From Mucor racemosus (Eukaryota; Mucoromycota; Mucoromycetes; Mucorales; Mucoraceae), in the NCBI GenBank assembly GCA_027405735.1, contig JAPEHQ010000012.1, positions 930,001 through 994,000 of the forward strand: 64,000 nucleotides of DNA, given 5' to 3'. Below are positions 36,027-47,649 of the stretch, piece after piece. Within the stretch, counting starts at the first letter, position 1; each line of letters opens with the position of its first letter. Below the pieces are notes generated by a model, which ran no database searches, was not told the DNA's origin, and was given only the letters and a program-made list of their open reading frames with translations. Position numbers and translations under genes: made by a program.

Positions 36027-37328
36027 TTAAAGAGCTTCAAGCACTGAAGAAAGTCCAACCAAGAATATACCCAAAAAGAAAAATACGAGTACATAATGTT
36101 GATGAGAATCAGCTCTGATTGCTTGTGGCAACATGCTCTGTTATAAGAAAGTTATTATTAATATACCAAAAAAAAAAAGGGCCTCCCTTAACAAACAACA
36201 ATAAACCACATACCTGAATAGTAATAAGGGACATCATTCCGCTTACGCAGCCAAATACAATACCAAATAAGAGATTCTCACTTTGTTTAGAAATGTTTTC
36301 AATTAAAAACAATCCAATTAATGCGCCTAATGGTTGAGAGAAACCGCCCATAATGGCAGCATAAGTAAAGGATGTAGTACGTGATCGTGTAGCGTAATAC
36401 AAGGGTAAAGCAATCATGAATCCTTCAGTTAAATTATGAATCGACATGGCAATACCAACGCTTAAACCAAGCGCAGTAGATGCTTTGCTAGAAATAAACA
36501 TAATAAGGCCCTCTAAATAATAAGGTTGTTGGTTAATTTCAATTATTTTCACAACCATTAAAAGGTTCTATTTACCAGGAAATTTATGTACACAAATGGC
36601 AATAGCAGTCTGAATACCAATACTGTAGTAATGCTCAGGATCATTGTTGACAGTTTGTTCTACTGATTCATGATGATTATGAAGTTGAGCGCTGAGACAT
36701 TCACTGACTGCATCATCACTTGGATGTCTGTGATGTGGTGGTTCATTGCTGTGAACAAGGTCATCATGATGAAATCTAAAATGAGATTCGCTTGAACGAA
36801 CTGTACCATATTCAACGTCGCATGGATGATCCTTTAATTTACGTCTTTCTTGTTGTGATTCATGATCATCATGATTGTGATGGTTGCCATGGTGATTGTG
36901 ATTTTCCTCGGCGTGATGACAACTTTCTGATGCATCACCGCAAGCATGAATAGCGTCAGGCATTAAATAATGTATTAATTTGGTTAATAAAAGAGTAAAA
37001 GTAGCACCACCGAAATAACATGAATATAACAATGCATCGTTGTCTAATCTTTTTTGAGCTTGTGGGAATAAAATTGATAATGATGAGAATAGTAAAACAC
37101 CCGAAGCAAGAGCCATTGAAGATGCCCTAAAAGCTCTGTTGTCTAATAATGATATACGACAGAATTTATCCAAAAATACAATTGAAGCTTTTTTTTTTTT
37201 ACATATATAAAAATGTCAGTTTATGAATTATGCATATTTCAGAGAAAAAACTTACCACCAAATACACATGCTGAAGATGATAAAAGTACACCTAACCAAC
37301 CATTTAAATTACTGTCTGTTGTATCCAT
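36027..37328 (-). CDS. ZIP-family zinc/metal transporter
   Basis: Four exons (37328-37256, 37187-36576, 36512-36214, 36137-36027) encode 364 aa. There are about seven to eight hydrophobic segments. TM4 and TM5 carry the metal-path signatures HKFPEGLIM (its GAG codon built across an intron) and SIHNLTEGF. Between TM3 and TM4 is a long His-rich loop (HNHHGNHHNHDDH and more) of the kind that binds zinc. ZIP proteins move Zn2+ or related ions into the cytosol. The single-copy HxFPEG/HNxTEG pairing and the loop resemble the vacuolar Zrt3-like branch more than plasma-membrane Zrt1, but this is a weak inference. The start is set by the first ATG in phase with exon 2. Confidence 0.88.
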
Positions 37329-38177
37329 TTTTTGTTAATTCTAATTAATAATTAAAAAGAAAGATTGTAAATAGAAGAATAGGTTTTTCTTTTTTTAAAT
37401 GCTCTTCCTTTTTTTTTTGCACGCACGCACACACACACCTTTAATTAAACATCACGGCAAGGTGTTAGCTCCAGAAATTTTTGTGACGGCACCAGAACCA
37501 AAAATTTCTTTAAATATTATCGTTTTATTACATGAACATCAACTCCTTTTCCCCCTTTTTTTTTACATTTATACAAAAATTATGTATAATAATTTTTAAT
37601 GCACATTTTTATAGGAGAAATTACCTTTTTCTATATTAAAAGTTGGGTGAAATCTACAAGAAATTAAAATCAATTTTTTAACCGAGAAATTTTTGATTAT
37701 TTTTGGTCAAGAATTGTCAGAAGATCACGGCATGCATTTAAGTATGCATTTGGAGTGACACCACGAAGAAAATAAATTTGATTATCATTTCGTGATATCT
37801 GCAGAATTTTCCCTTTTTTTTTCTTTTATAGTTTAAATAACTTCATGTATAATTGTAGTATAAAACAACCCGCTTCCATAATTTCTCAATTCATTGAAAT
37901 GGCAGATTGGCAGTTATTTTATTTAAAACTGTTCACGGATCCCCTAAAAGTCACCTGATAACCTATCATTGACCAGCAGACTCTGTATATCCACTCACCT
38001 ATTGGACCTAATTTATTGCAGATTGTAGATTGCAGATTAGATATGTATAAAAAGGGTCATCAGTGTTATACAGTCTTTGCCAAGATGATGTCGCGCTAAA
38101 AGATGTTAAGTTGTCGCCCTGAAAAAAAAAATAGAGTCGCATGATTGAAATAAAAAGTGTCGCATAAATTGTTTTTA
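37329..38177. other. Intergenic, nothing recognised
   Basis: Upstream region of the ZIP gene, with CT-rich tracts near 37385-37440 and a short ACACAC tract at 37428-37438. No coding feature is supported. Confidence 0.4.
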
Positions 38178-38600
38178 TTAAATGGGACGACTGGCTAGAC
38201 AATCATCAAAGCGCTTAACAGAATTTCTTACAAACCCCTCAAAAGAGGACAGTAAAATCCTATTGCTAGCATCAGTAATTATTTGAGGAATGATATCTTT
38301 CTTGAGCATAAACTCTCTTTTCGCACCACTCTTCACGACAGACCAGAATTGCTCGATAAGGTTGAGATTTGGAGAGTATATTGGTAGATGGATGCGTTTA
38401 TAGCCACGCTCTTCAATCATTATCCTAATAGCTTTATTTGTGTGTATAGGGGCATTGTCCACAATCAAAAAATTCCCTTTCATCTCGGAAAACTTGTCCA
38501 TTCCATTCAAAATATTTTTGAGAAAGTTTACATAGTGATTGGTAACTGTACCTTTTGTTTACTGCTTTGCACCGCCTGCTAGCTTTCTTTCTTTTTTTTT
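38178..38600 (-). pseudogene. Tc1/mariner-type (DDE_3) transposase, 3' fragment with stop
   Basis: The minus-strand frame is open from 38510 to 38178 and extends upstream through GTVTNHYVNFLKN to an in-frame stop near 38565. It contains the second catalytic Asp in FLIVDNAPIHTN and the acidic residue in SPNLNLIEQFWSVVKS, the classic end of IS630/Tc1-type transposases. The first catalytic Asp and the DNA-binding half are missing. It is joined directly to an oppositely oriented relic at 38624. No terminal inverted repeats were found. Confidence 0.8.
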
Positions 38601-38623
38601 CGAGAGCGAAACTGGCTTTCTAA

Positions 38624-38905
38624 GCAGCTGAGTCCATCATTTATCTCAATGCGCAATTTCCGGACGGGGATATAACGGAAAATATTAGAGCTCTTTATAA
38701 TGAAGAAAAAGGTGAACATGTTTACGTCAATCTCGACATTGGGTGGAGCTTAAAGAAATTATACAGCAAAGAGCGCAAGAAGGGCAAGCATACTCGCATT
38801 ATTCACAAGAAATGTCTTGGCTCTGTATGCTGTCAAAATCCTGTTTGTGGTTTCTGCAAGAGCAACCGCAGGTCTTTTGTTCTTAAGAAGGACATTGAGA
38901 AATAA
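38624..38905 (+). pseudogene. Relic with Cys-rich, GCM/FLYWCH-like zinc-finger segment
   Basis: An open frame of 93 codons without a start, preceded by a stop, ends with TAA at 38903-38905. It reads YLNAQFPDGDITENIRALY and later HTRIIHKKCLGSVCC followed by QNPVCGFCKSNRRSF. The Lys-Lys-Cys-Leu-Gly pattern with spaced Cys pairs resembles the WRKY-GCM1/FLYWCH class of zinc fingers found next to MULE-type transposases. The assignment is by motif memory only. It is clearly a fragment. Confidence 0.5.
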
Positions 38906-39250
38906 AAATATGTTCTTTGCGAATCAAAGTTGGAGCGAAAATTACTGTATATAAATTATGTGCAGATCTTGAACCAAATTGGGTTCTAAATCACTGACAA
39001 ATGATTGCTATGAAGTCATATATTTCAAACGAACCAGTACCTTACGAGTTTGGGTAAAGTTTTTGTTAGTGCATTTCCAAAATTAGGCTTCTTCGCCACA
39101 TTTGTATTTCCTACCAAGTTTATGCTTGGCTTTTTATGCTACAATTTTCGTATATAAAAAGGCGATCATTGATTTTATTCTTTTACTGTTTCTTTTTTAT
39201 TATTATTTACTATTTTACTTTTACTATTTATAAAAACGAATTGAAATAAA
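38906..39250. promoter_or_regulatory. Upstream region of the MGCC protein gene
   Basis: The 345-bp spacer carries a TATAAAAAGG-like sequence at 39153-39162, about 95 bp before the start codon, a plausible TATA element. Long T/A pyrimidine tracts follow. Confidence 0.45.
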
Positions 39251-39634
39251 ATGGGTTGCTGTATTTCTCATGATAATGACCAGGTTAGAAATGATGTGTT
39301 TGAATGATTGACATTGTAATTGACATTTATAAACATTTAATAGAAGGTCAACACAATTGAAGTTGTCTTGGATGAAAATGGTGTTGCTCGTAGAGTTGCT
39401 GCTGGTCAAGGTACACATTTGATCAGAATTTATCCTGACAAGGAAACCAAAATGGAAAGAAAACCTCCAACTAAACCATCGGAAATGTCTCATCTTTCAC
39501 GACCTCAAGCAGCTTATTATCCAAAGAAGAACCCAATGTCTTGCTTTCCAACTAGTGCGACTAGACAAAAGATTCATCCGAATAACGATATTATTGCCAA
39601 GGAAGAACAATTGGATTCTTACGAAAAAGCTTGA
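39251..39634 (+). CDS. Small MGCC-type protein, probably N-myristoylated and palmitoylated
   Basis: Two exons (39251-39283 and 39344-39634) encode 107 aa. The start MGCCISHDND has Gly2 followed by two cysteines, the arrangement used for N-myristoylation plus palmitoylation, so the protein should be attached to a membrane. The body is hydrophilic and Lys/Pro-rich, with VVLDENGVARRVAAGQGTH and YYPKKNPMSCFPTSATRQK. I recognise no catalytic motif. The family is unknown to me; a small signalling or scaffold protein is one possibility. The TATA-like sequence upstream and the conventional intron support a real gene. Confidence 0.7.
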
Positions 39635-39936
39635 TTTTCGCTCAGCTTTTTACATGTATAAATAACTGAAATCATACCCTAATTTCCCTTTTTACCTCTT
39701 ACAACGAAAAAATCTGTATTCTATATTCCACATCTCTTTAAAAAAAGAAGCACTTTTTCTTTTTTGTCATAAAACATATTATAAATAAAACAATTTGCTT
39801 TACAAGGAAAATCATTTGGGCTTAGAAATAACAATACAAAAACTCCATTTTAGATTCTTGTTTTTGACAATTGCTATTTTTATTTTTGCATTGTTACGCA
39901 AACCGCATAAATCAAAAATGCTATTTTTAGAAGGAT
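39635..39936. other. Convergent 3' spacer
   Basis: The 302 bp between two convergent genes include an AATAAA at 39784. No coding feature. Confidence 0.4.
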
Positions 39937-41563
39937 TTAATCTCTTAAATTTCTAGTGGTTGAATTGTGTATGGACGAATTGTTCAGGTTGCTATTGGAT
40001 GAAGATGAATGCAATGGAATCATTTGATATTGTCCTTTCTCAGAGTTGTTCTTGGATAGTTTGTAGTAGTTGTAGGCGATTATACCAATGATTGAGACCA
40101 ATAAACTATGAAGTGTATCTGATGGTTAATACGATAGTACACAATTAAACACCAACCCAGCTTACCCAAGCACATTCTTAGTTGTCAGGACATCTCCATA
40201 GATCATCACAGAAAGCATAATAACAACAATCTCTTTGCTGATACCAGCAACACTGAGTGTAACTGTATTTGTACTCTTAATAAGATACAACTCAGCCAAT
40301 GTCATTGCAAATGCTACATGTACATTCCGAAAAAGAGTGAGAAATCGTATACAAACTTTTGCTACAAATATAATTTTACCTAAAAGCCCGCCAATTGACA
40401 TTAATCCAAATGATTCAATAATATGCGACATTGTATCAAAATGCTTCGAATGTTGAAATTGATCCAGTGGATGTTCAAATATCAAACTAAGCGTAAACAT
40501 GGTAACAAACATAACTGGCGTCAAATAATAAAGAGTTGCAATAGGATTACTGATACCCATATTTTCATGTTGTAACAATAATTGAGTCATGCTCCATCGT
40601 AAACCAGATACAATAGACGCTACTAATACCAATGAAAACCCTACTGGATCAAACTTCGTTTCTCCTTCCACAGTCAAAATAACACCAGCTACCATAACAA
40701 CGATGATAGCAACCAACAATAAACGAGGTCTCTCAAATCCAAACAAAAAAGAAAATAATAAAACCCAAATGGGTGTGCTGGATTTAACCATGGTATAAAA
40801 AGATAATGTAATATATACAAGTGCTGCATTTGAACAGCAAATTTCTACTGCTGCTGCTACTCCACAAGGCACCTTTTTTTTTTATATAAATATATAGCTT
40901 TTAGTCAACCAAATCCACTAGTATATTTTCCATACTTACTACTTTAAAAAGGTAATCATTCAGGGTCATACCAACTGTAGCACTTTTCCATCTATTTCCT
41001 CCCAACCACATCATTAAAGTTGTTATAATAGCATGTAATCCAGCGTGAATAGCACTGACTAGTAATGGAAAGTTAAAGTTGAATCGATCACGGCCCATTA
41101 AATTCTTGTTATATAGCGATAATGAAGTTGAGAAAAAGTACCATATAAGAATATAAGACAAGTTTTTAATAGTATTTTCATGTTTTGTGATATAATGAGA
41201 AGCGACATCTGATTTTGGATTTGCAATATGAATGGCAATAGCGCCTTTTTCTGGTAAAGGTGGAATGGGTGATAATAAAAATGGGGAGCGAATAGGTGAA
41301 TTCAAAGATGAATGGTAGAAACGATTCGCTTCATTCACATGAATGGCTGTAGGTAAAGAACCTCTTCGACTATGTTGTTTCTTTTTTTGAGTTACAGGTT
41401 GTGTTGAAATAGATTGGGTTCGATTGTGTGCGCTTTTTCTAGTAGTGATAGGTGGACCAGCAGCCTTTTTAATTGTTGTTGTTATACGATGAGGTTGTAA
41501 TAAATGAGAACTATCGTTTTGATCTTCATTAGTTGCACTAGTACTTTCATTCTCTACCGTCAT
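39937..41563 (-). CDS. Triose-phosphate/nucleotide-sugar-type transporter (DMT superfamily)
   Basis: Four exons (41563-40940, 40872-40380, 40313-40166, 40105-39937) encode 477 aa. A hydrophilic N-terminus of ~140 residues with Ser/Arg/Gln stretches precedes about ten membrane helices. Family markers include WYFFSTSLSLYNKNLMG, ITLSFYTMVKSSTPIWVLL (the KSS motif of TPT-family carriers), GFSLVLVASIVSGLRW and VTLSVAGISKEIVV. Members exchange phosphorylated sugars, nucleotide sugars or related solutes across Golgi/ER membranes; the substrate is not predictable here. It is closest in style to the fungal C83.11/Sly41-like subgroup. The start at 41563 is chosen since the frame upstream is a GT-repeat-derived His/Thr run. 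Confidence 0.86.
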
Positions 41564-42920
41564 AATATATATTTGTGTATGTGTATGTGTGTGTGTGTGT
41601 GTGTGAGAAAGTAAGAAACACGTAAATACGAAAGGCTTTCTATGGTTTGAGTAATATAATTGCATCGTTGATATTTGCAAGACCGCAACATTTGTAATTA
41701 AATTACGCAGCCATTTAGTACCGATAATTACATTACCTTTTAAGGGGTAAAAGAACCATCCACGTTGCTAATAGTAAACATTGACTGATTTTATGTAGCT
41801 CAATAAAAATCAAATATATCATTGTCAAAAAAATAGAACTCTTTTTTACAGTTGGGATTAGCCAAATGAAGCTTGTCATAGTATGCATGATCTAGTTAGG
41901 GCTTTCATCTACTCTAGTTATGATAGACAAGCTTGTTTGCTCTTGCAATAGTAATTAAAGAATAATGATGCATAAATCGTTTGTACGGATACTAGATTTT
42001 AAACTTTAGAGGTTTTTTTTTTCAAAAATATAGACTAAAAACCAAATATATTATTTAGGATATCCAAAACATAACAGTGTTTTTTGTTTTCTAGTAAAAA
42101 ATAGGCTTTCATATATTGTCTGATGATTAAAAAATGTGTATTGATTGTCAAATGTCACTGAAATCGAAATATTTGGGTTTCAACTTCAAAATGAAAATCT
42201 AATCCATTTTTGTTGAGAAATTGGTTTGCTAATTATTAAGACGAATTGAATAATACAATACTTTTAAACTATTAATAGAATATGATCAAATTCTAATTTT
42301 TCATATAATGATATATTTTTTCAAACTATTTTTTTTCGCAAGTTAGTCTCTACATTCACAAATGTAAAATACTAGCTTTTGAGTCTAAATCACGTTTTTG
42401 AAATTGTTTTATTAGAAAATTACATATCTTAATAGTCCTTTGTTTGATGCACAACTCAAGGATTTATATGCAAGTTTGGCTATCGTATTCGTGGAGAACC
42501 CCGAATTTAAGGACCATTTTTTCGTAATTGGAGTCCTCGGATGACCAAATATAAAGGATTGAGAAGGATGGGCTACGTATATTACCCAAGGTTCTCTTAT
42601 GCACGCATCCGAAGTTCCACATAGAGATAAAATTGAATCGCGGTGCAATGTCGGAATTCAGTATTAGGCGCTTCAAATATATAGGCGACATGTATACCTA
42701 TACATAGCAGAGATATTTTACCTTGGCATGCATTTTGCTATATATAAACCAAATATTTTGAAGTTCCTATTCTGTCAATGTCAAACAACCTGCACTTTTT
42801 TTCGATGTATAATAACCCAGAAGTGCATTAAGTTATTCATATATGTACAATGTAAATTTTGCATTGAACTAATTGGCATTTCTCAAGAAATTATAGACAA
42901 AAACCTCTTTATTAGTGATA
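41564..42920. other. Upstream region of the transporter gene and unassigned sequence
   Basis: A GT microsatellite lies at 41577-41605, just before the transporter start. Around 42412-42691 the minus strand has two overlapping open frames with protein-like composition; I recognise neither. No intact gene is supported. Confidence 0.4.
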
Positions 42921-42924
42921 TTAA

Positions 42925-43395
42925 ACGAGCCGAGCTTTTTTTATGCAGCCGAGCTTTTCTCAAGGCTCGTTAAAGTTAGACGAGCTTACAAAAAAGCTCG
43001 TTCAACCTCGACGAGCTTTTTTTTGCGCGTGACTAGAGCTCGTTTACCCCAAACGAGCTTTTTTATGCAGCGACTAAAACTCATCATCTCAATGCGAGCT
43101 TTATTTTACCTTTCCAGTGACAAATATCTAAAGTAAAGCAAACTTATGAATGTCAATTGACAATTATCTAAAGTAATAATGTCATAGCATTTACTAATTA
43201 TTATTTAAATTTGAACTTTTTGAAAAGAAGTCAAAAGCTCGTCTTTCTCAAACGAGCTTTTTAAAAAAAAGTCAAAAACTCGTCTTTGTCAAACGAGCTT
43301 TTATTAAAGCTCGGCTCGAGCTCGAGTGATACAAAGCTCGGCTCGTTGTGGCGAGCTTTGGTCAAGCTCGTCCTAGGCTCGGCTCGTCTTTTATA
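42925..43395. repeat. Array of inverted ACGAGCTTTT / AAAAGCTCGT motifs
   Basis: More than a dozen copies of the decamer family ACGAGCTTTT and its complement occur in both orientations in 470 bp, spaced irregularly, ending in a GCTCGGCTCGAGCTCGAG block shared with 24730-24747. Dense, bidirectional short motifs of this kind are typical of subterminal transposase-binding regions in hAT-like DNA transposons. No terminal inverted repeat or target duplication was identified here. Confidence 0.6.
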
Positions 43396-43457
43396 CTTAC
43401 TCTTTATCAACGTATTAAGTAAATTTCAAGAGTTTATGGCCAAACATGAATCATTTT

Positions 43458-43837
43458 AAGCCAAATCCGTAGCATTTGTCATCGATGAGCCTTTTGATAT
43501 TTGTGGTTTTATCACAAAGCAACTAAAATATAGCAAGATCAAGCCAAGGCTAGCGTATTTTGGTGATCATTGGGTCAATGAATTTAAATACATTGATATA
43601 GCAATTGATGGACCGCGTAAGCCTGCCAAAATGCTTGAGCTCAACAGTTCAACTGTGGACTCTTTTCCAGTATATCGGGTTGTCTACCATATCAAATTTG
43701 ATGCACTACATCGTAAAGAGCCTGTAATCTGTAGCAAAATGGTAAACTACATGCAGCCGACATTAAATAGGCGGGGCATTATAAGTACAAGAATAGAATT
43801 CATTATTAAACTTGTTCTTTTTAGGAACATACGTTAA
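43458..43837 (+). pseudogene. Unrecognised protein-like frame without a start codon
   Basis: The frame is open for about 125 codons after a stop at 43455-43457, ending in TAA. It reads AFVIDEPFDICGFITKQ, then AYFGDHWVNEFKYIDIAID and KMLELNSSTVDSFPVYRVV, with ordinary protein composition. The first internal ATG is at 43631. I do not recognise it. It lies directly after the GAGCTCG motif array, so it could be a relic of the same mobile element, or a captured host fragment. Confidence 0.35.
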
Positions 43838-43874
43838 TAATATCATATCTTAGGCACCGCAAACTAGACATAAA

Positions 43875-45800
43875 CTGGTCGCATTATGTTGCCTATTCTG
43901 AAACGTATTTTATATCTCACGAAAGACTCAAAAACGCGTAAAATTTACTGCTTTTTTCTTGAAAACTGGGTCTCACTTTTCATCCCTGCTCTACTTTTTT
44001 TTTCACTAAATAACACCAAGAAAAAATTATATGTCAATATACCTGAGATGCTCAACTTTAATCCAAAAACAAGTATCCGGAAATATCCTACTTTTTGCAG
44101 TTGGTATTAATTTTTCAGTGCTAAGGTTTCAGATTTTTTACGCGTATTTCACTGCTAATGGAATGAAAACTTTGAGGCTTCATATCTCTAGAAAAAATTA
44201 AGCTACACTAACACTTTCTAATAATGAAACTTACTTGTTTTAAAGTGCTCTATAACATATTTTAATATAAAATAATTCTGAGCACCTTTATTTTTTTTCA
44301 TTTTTTTGACAATTTTTGTAGTAGGTTTCAAAATATTGGTTAAATTGAACGACATTTTTTTTTGCATTCATGTCATTAAGCTTGTTAAGCTCTCTCGGAT
44401 CCAATTTAGAGTTTTTCAAAATATTGATTTTTCGTGGAGATATCCTCAAAAATATGTACAAAAAGGTACCTCCATTTCTAGCTTCCATTTTTCCCTTATA
44501 TACCCTCATCCCAAATTCTGAATCTGAAAAAAATTTGGACAAAAATCTTGTTTTCTCTACAAAAAATGCAGCTAAAAGATATTGTAATAGCTAGATCGAT
44601 AGATAATTTTTTTGCGCATTATCTCTACTAGTTATAATTTAAATATGCTTATAAAAAGTGATGTGTATCTTCAAAAAACCTTCAAACTTTCAGTTGCATT
44701 TTACGCACAATTTAATGTGAAATGTTTGTCTAATTTTTATTTAGATGGATGCAGAATCCAAAACTGGGCAAAAACTATTTAATTCACTAGGTCTACTTAC
44801 TTTACAGTTTATGAACATTTAAACAGTTTTAATTTTTTCTTTTTTTTTTTGTAGGGAAATAAACTTCTTTATTTCATTATTTAAAGTCCTATAACTGTAC
44901 GCCATGGCGAAGTGAGAGATAAGACTGGATATTGGGGTTCGGGTTCTGTGTTATATGAAGCGTGTTTTAAGTGCAAAGAAAATAAAAACAAGGGATGCGA
45001 AATACGACTCTAGAATTTTTGAGTACAAGATTTGTTGATACGAGATATTTGAGAACAAAAGTTCTATGGTGAGGAGCAACTGTGAGCAGGATTACAGTTG
45101 AATCAAACGGGGGTTGGGTTCTGGGTTTTGGGGAGTGAGGATAGGTTTGTGATCAGGGAATCGATGGTAGCTTCGCGGTCAGGGAGAGGGTGGAGGGTAA
45201 GGATCTGGGTTCAGCAAAAGGGAGGAGCATATAATGTATTTTCATAGTAAACGGTATCAAGCTAGATAAAAGAGCCTTGAGGATGAGGCAGATGAAACAT
45301 AAATGGTAAGTTCAAATTTGGTTGATATAATAGCTTCGCGCTAACCAGGCTACCAGGGCACCACTCCTGGAGTATATCACTAAGGCCTATGAGACTTTCC
45401 ACGGCCCATATATACAACATGGCACCAAAGGAGAAAAAAAACCAAAATATAACATAAAACATCCTACGAAAGGACTGATACATGTAGCGTGAGTGTTAGG
45501 GGTTCATAGTTTATAGTGTTTTCAACGTGTCATTCCACAGCTTGGATGAAAGGTTCGGGGGTGACCTTTCTACGATTTTCCAGATCGCACTGAAGAACAG
45601 TTCCCTCTATACCATAACTCGAGAAGGATAGATGGAAGAAAGGTGGGTTTTAATTTTTTCATCATTTTTCGTCCATTTTTTTCAAATCGATTTTGGAACC
45701 CCGTTATGATAGGTTATAAGCTGTGATAAAAACTATTATTTTAATTATCTCGACGAAAAATCAATATTTTTCGTTGAAACAAAAAATGCAGAGTAGCTTG
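43875..45800 (-). repeat. Repeat A, copy 4 (inverted, split by an insertion)
   Basis: The copy is co-linear with 59755-60850 but interrupted at 44840-45647. Together with copy 5 it extends into further shared sequence up to about 46720 (versus 61860), so the two belong to a larger duplicated block. Confidence 0.8.
44840..45647 (-). mobile_element. Retro-inserted polyadenylated transcript, 808 bp, 13-bp target duplication
   Basis: It is flanked by identical TTTTAATTTTTTC at 44827-44839 and 45648-45660; the empty site is present in copy 5 near 60685. On the minus strand it ends in 11 A, with an AATAAA about 20 nt before, so it looks like a reverse-transcribed mRNA. It has a higher GC content than its surroundings. 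It holds one short frame (45483-45262, 73 aa) starting MYQSFRRMFYVIFWFFF with a hydrophobic stretch; I recognise no family. No reverse transcriptase is encoded. Confidence 0.75.
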
Positions 45801-46720
45801 GAGTTGAATCTACAGTATCTTATTTAAAGATTTTACATAATTTGACACAATATTGGGCGAAAGCACTCGAAACTCATTTAAAAACCATCTGAAACCTACT
45901 TTTTACAACCGTAAGTAATCGATAACAGAAGCTTTATCTCAGCGAATTTCAATCCTAATAACTTCCAAATTTACATGAGAAGAGTAGTAGGAGCACATCT
46001 TTGACACGCTGATATCAAAGGGCAACGTTCATAACCTACTGTGTGTTGAAAAAACCATCGCAAATGTATACGTATAACTTACTGCTGCGTATTTTTATTG
46101 AAAACAATTCAAATGCAATCTCTATGAATACCAATCCAAGTAATCTGGTACTCTTCATGAATATAGATATTAATAGGTACTATAAGTATCTCGGATACCA
46201 GCTTCCATGGGTCATTGTACATTCGGCAAGTTTGAGCAACAAGTTGGTTATTACCTGCAATTTATGCCTACTAAAGTCAGTAAGCTCACCAGTCCTCAAA
46301 AAATATAAATCCAAATGACCTCCCGTTGCAATAGCAGGTACTTCTAATGTTGATCAACAGAATTGGAAAAGGTTCGATATCCCTGAGTTGCTGTGAAAAT
46401 GTATAAATAAAAATTCGTACGTGCTCAACCTATTTTGTATCAATTGTTTCAGGTATTCTTTAAAAACTTTTATGAAATCAAATGTGCAGCAAGTTTCAAC
46501 GTATATACTACAGCCGTAACAGTATTCAGCAATATAATTTTAGCATCCCATTAATTTGCTGGTTAGATCATAGAAATCAAGCGCCCAATTTTTTCCTAGT
46601 AGGTTTTATGATGGATGGCTCAGTAAACCATTTTAAAATTAGAAATAATGCTAAATCAGTCATAATCAGCATACATGACAATGATAACTACCAAAATTAA
46701 TAAGTAAACGTTCCGTTCAT
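45801..46720. repeat. Extension of the duplicated block (matches ~60850-61860)
   Basis: Shared order includes CTACTGTGTGTTGAAAAAACC, the conserved-frame unit S at 46195-46375, and TATATACTACAG...CAGTATTC. No intact gene. Confidence 0.7.
46195..46375 (-). repeat. Unit S, copy 1 (conserved reading frame on minus strand)
   Basis: This ~180-bp unit is also found at 53345-53525, 59025-59205 and 61235-61415. On the minus strand the copies share the codon frame for GGHLDSYSLRRTDGLADLSR and NLLLKLAE, broken by different stops in several copies. It is probably a decayed coding exon of an element or gene I do not recognise. Confidence 0.6.
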
Positions 46721-47084
46721 GCATAATTAAAGTTGTAGTGTAATTTATTTCACACTTATCTCCTTTTAAAAAAGACAGGTCTTAAATATTTATTATATTC
46801 TGATTGAGTATTTCGCAAGAAAAATGATAGGATTATTGCTAAAGGTTCAGTGATAATCTTGAAGTTAAAGTAACTTGGAAACGAGTAAAATGACAACAAA
46901 ACTGTTGTAGTGTGGTGATTTTTATTAATTGAACTCTATGTAACTTGACACAAAGGGTAGTAAGAGCATTAACCTAGTTATTATTCTTTTATCTATATCT
47001 TTTTGATAGAATGCTCTGATTTATTTAGTTATTAAGGCCGTTTTGACATTTCAAAAGATGATATACTCCAGTTTATAAAGAATT
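46721..47084. other. Unassigned repeat-rich sequence
   Basis: No gene or clear repeat landmark is seen in this short stretch. Confidence 0.3.
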
Positions 47085-47163
47085 TGTTGTATGCCACAAA
47101 GTACCATGTACCATCCTTTATCACCTTCTACAGTATCAACACATCTTACAATCTATTGACTAC

Positions 47164-47532
47164 TGCAGTGGAATTACATACTAAAAACGCTTGATAACAA
47201 TAAAACAACCTAAATTCCAAGTATCGCTCATGAAATATGATCCCACTTGACATACTATCCGTTATGGTCAATGCTCTACATGATTTACCCCTTAAAATAT
47301 CAAATCAATAACAATGTACTCGAAACTGGAAGATTACTAAATATACATCCATTCAAGTCTGATGGTATCCAAGTTCTCCAAATCATTATAAATACCCTCA
47401 TACTTTTTTCAATTATTTTAAATCTTCAAAAATCTTTTGTAATAAAAACTTTAGCTGATTATAATTGTATTTCTACTGCTTTTATTTTTTATATTTTTTT
47501 TATTCTAGTAAATAACTTCGTCATTTACTGCA
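47164..47532. mobile_element. Solo LTR, 369 bp, target duplication ACTAC/AGTAC
   Basis: It starts TGCAGTGGAATT and ends TTTACTGCA, with ends inverted TGCAGT/ACTGCA. Flanks are ACTAC (47159-47163) and AGTAC (47533-47537), one mismatch. The empty site is visible in the other E copies (GACTACAACATGCATTG near 55123). It shares its right part with the fragment at 3326-3445. Confidence 0.7.
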
Positions 47533-47649
47533 AGTACGGCATGTATTGAAGTGCAAAGTCTTGATATCAGATATAATAAGAAACTCCTAGTAGCGTACTA
47601 AGTTTAATTCAGTAATTACCAAGAACACTTGGACCTTCTTAATTATTAT

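Noticed and set aside
47247..47549. 100-aa hydrophobic protein
   Set aside because: It lies inside the 369-bp solo LTR and extends past its end; a matching frame in the inverted fragment at 3326-3445 only reflects the shared LTR sequence.
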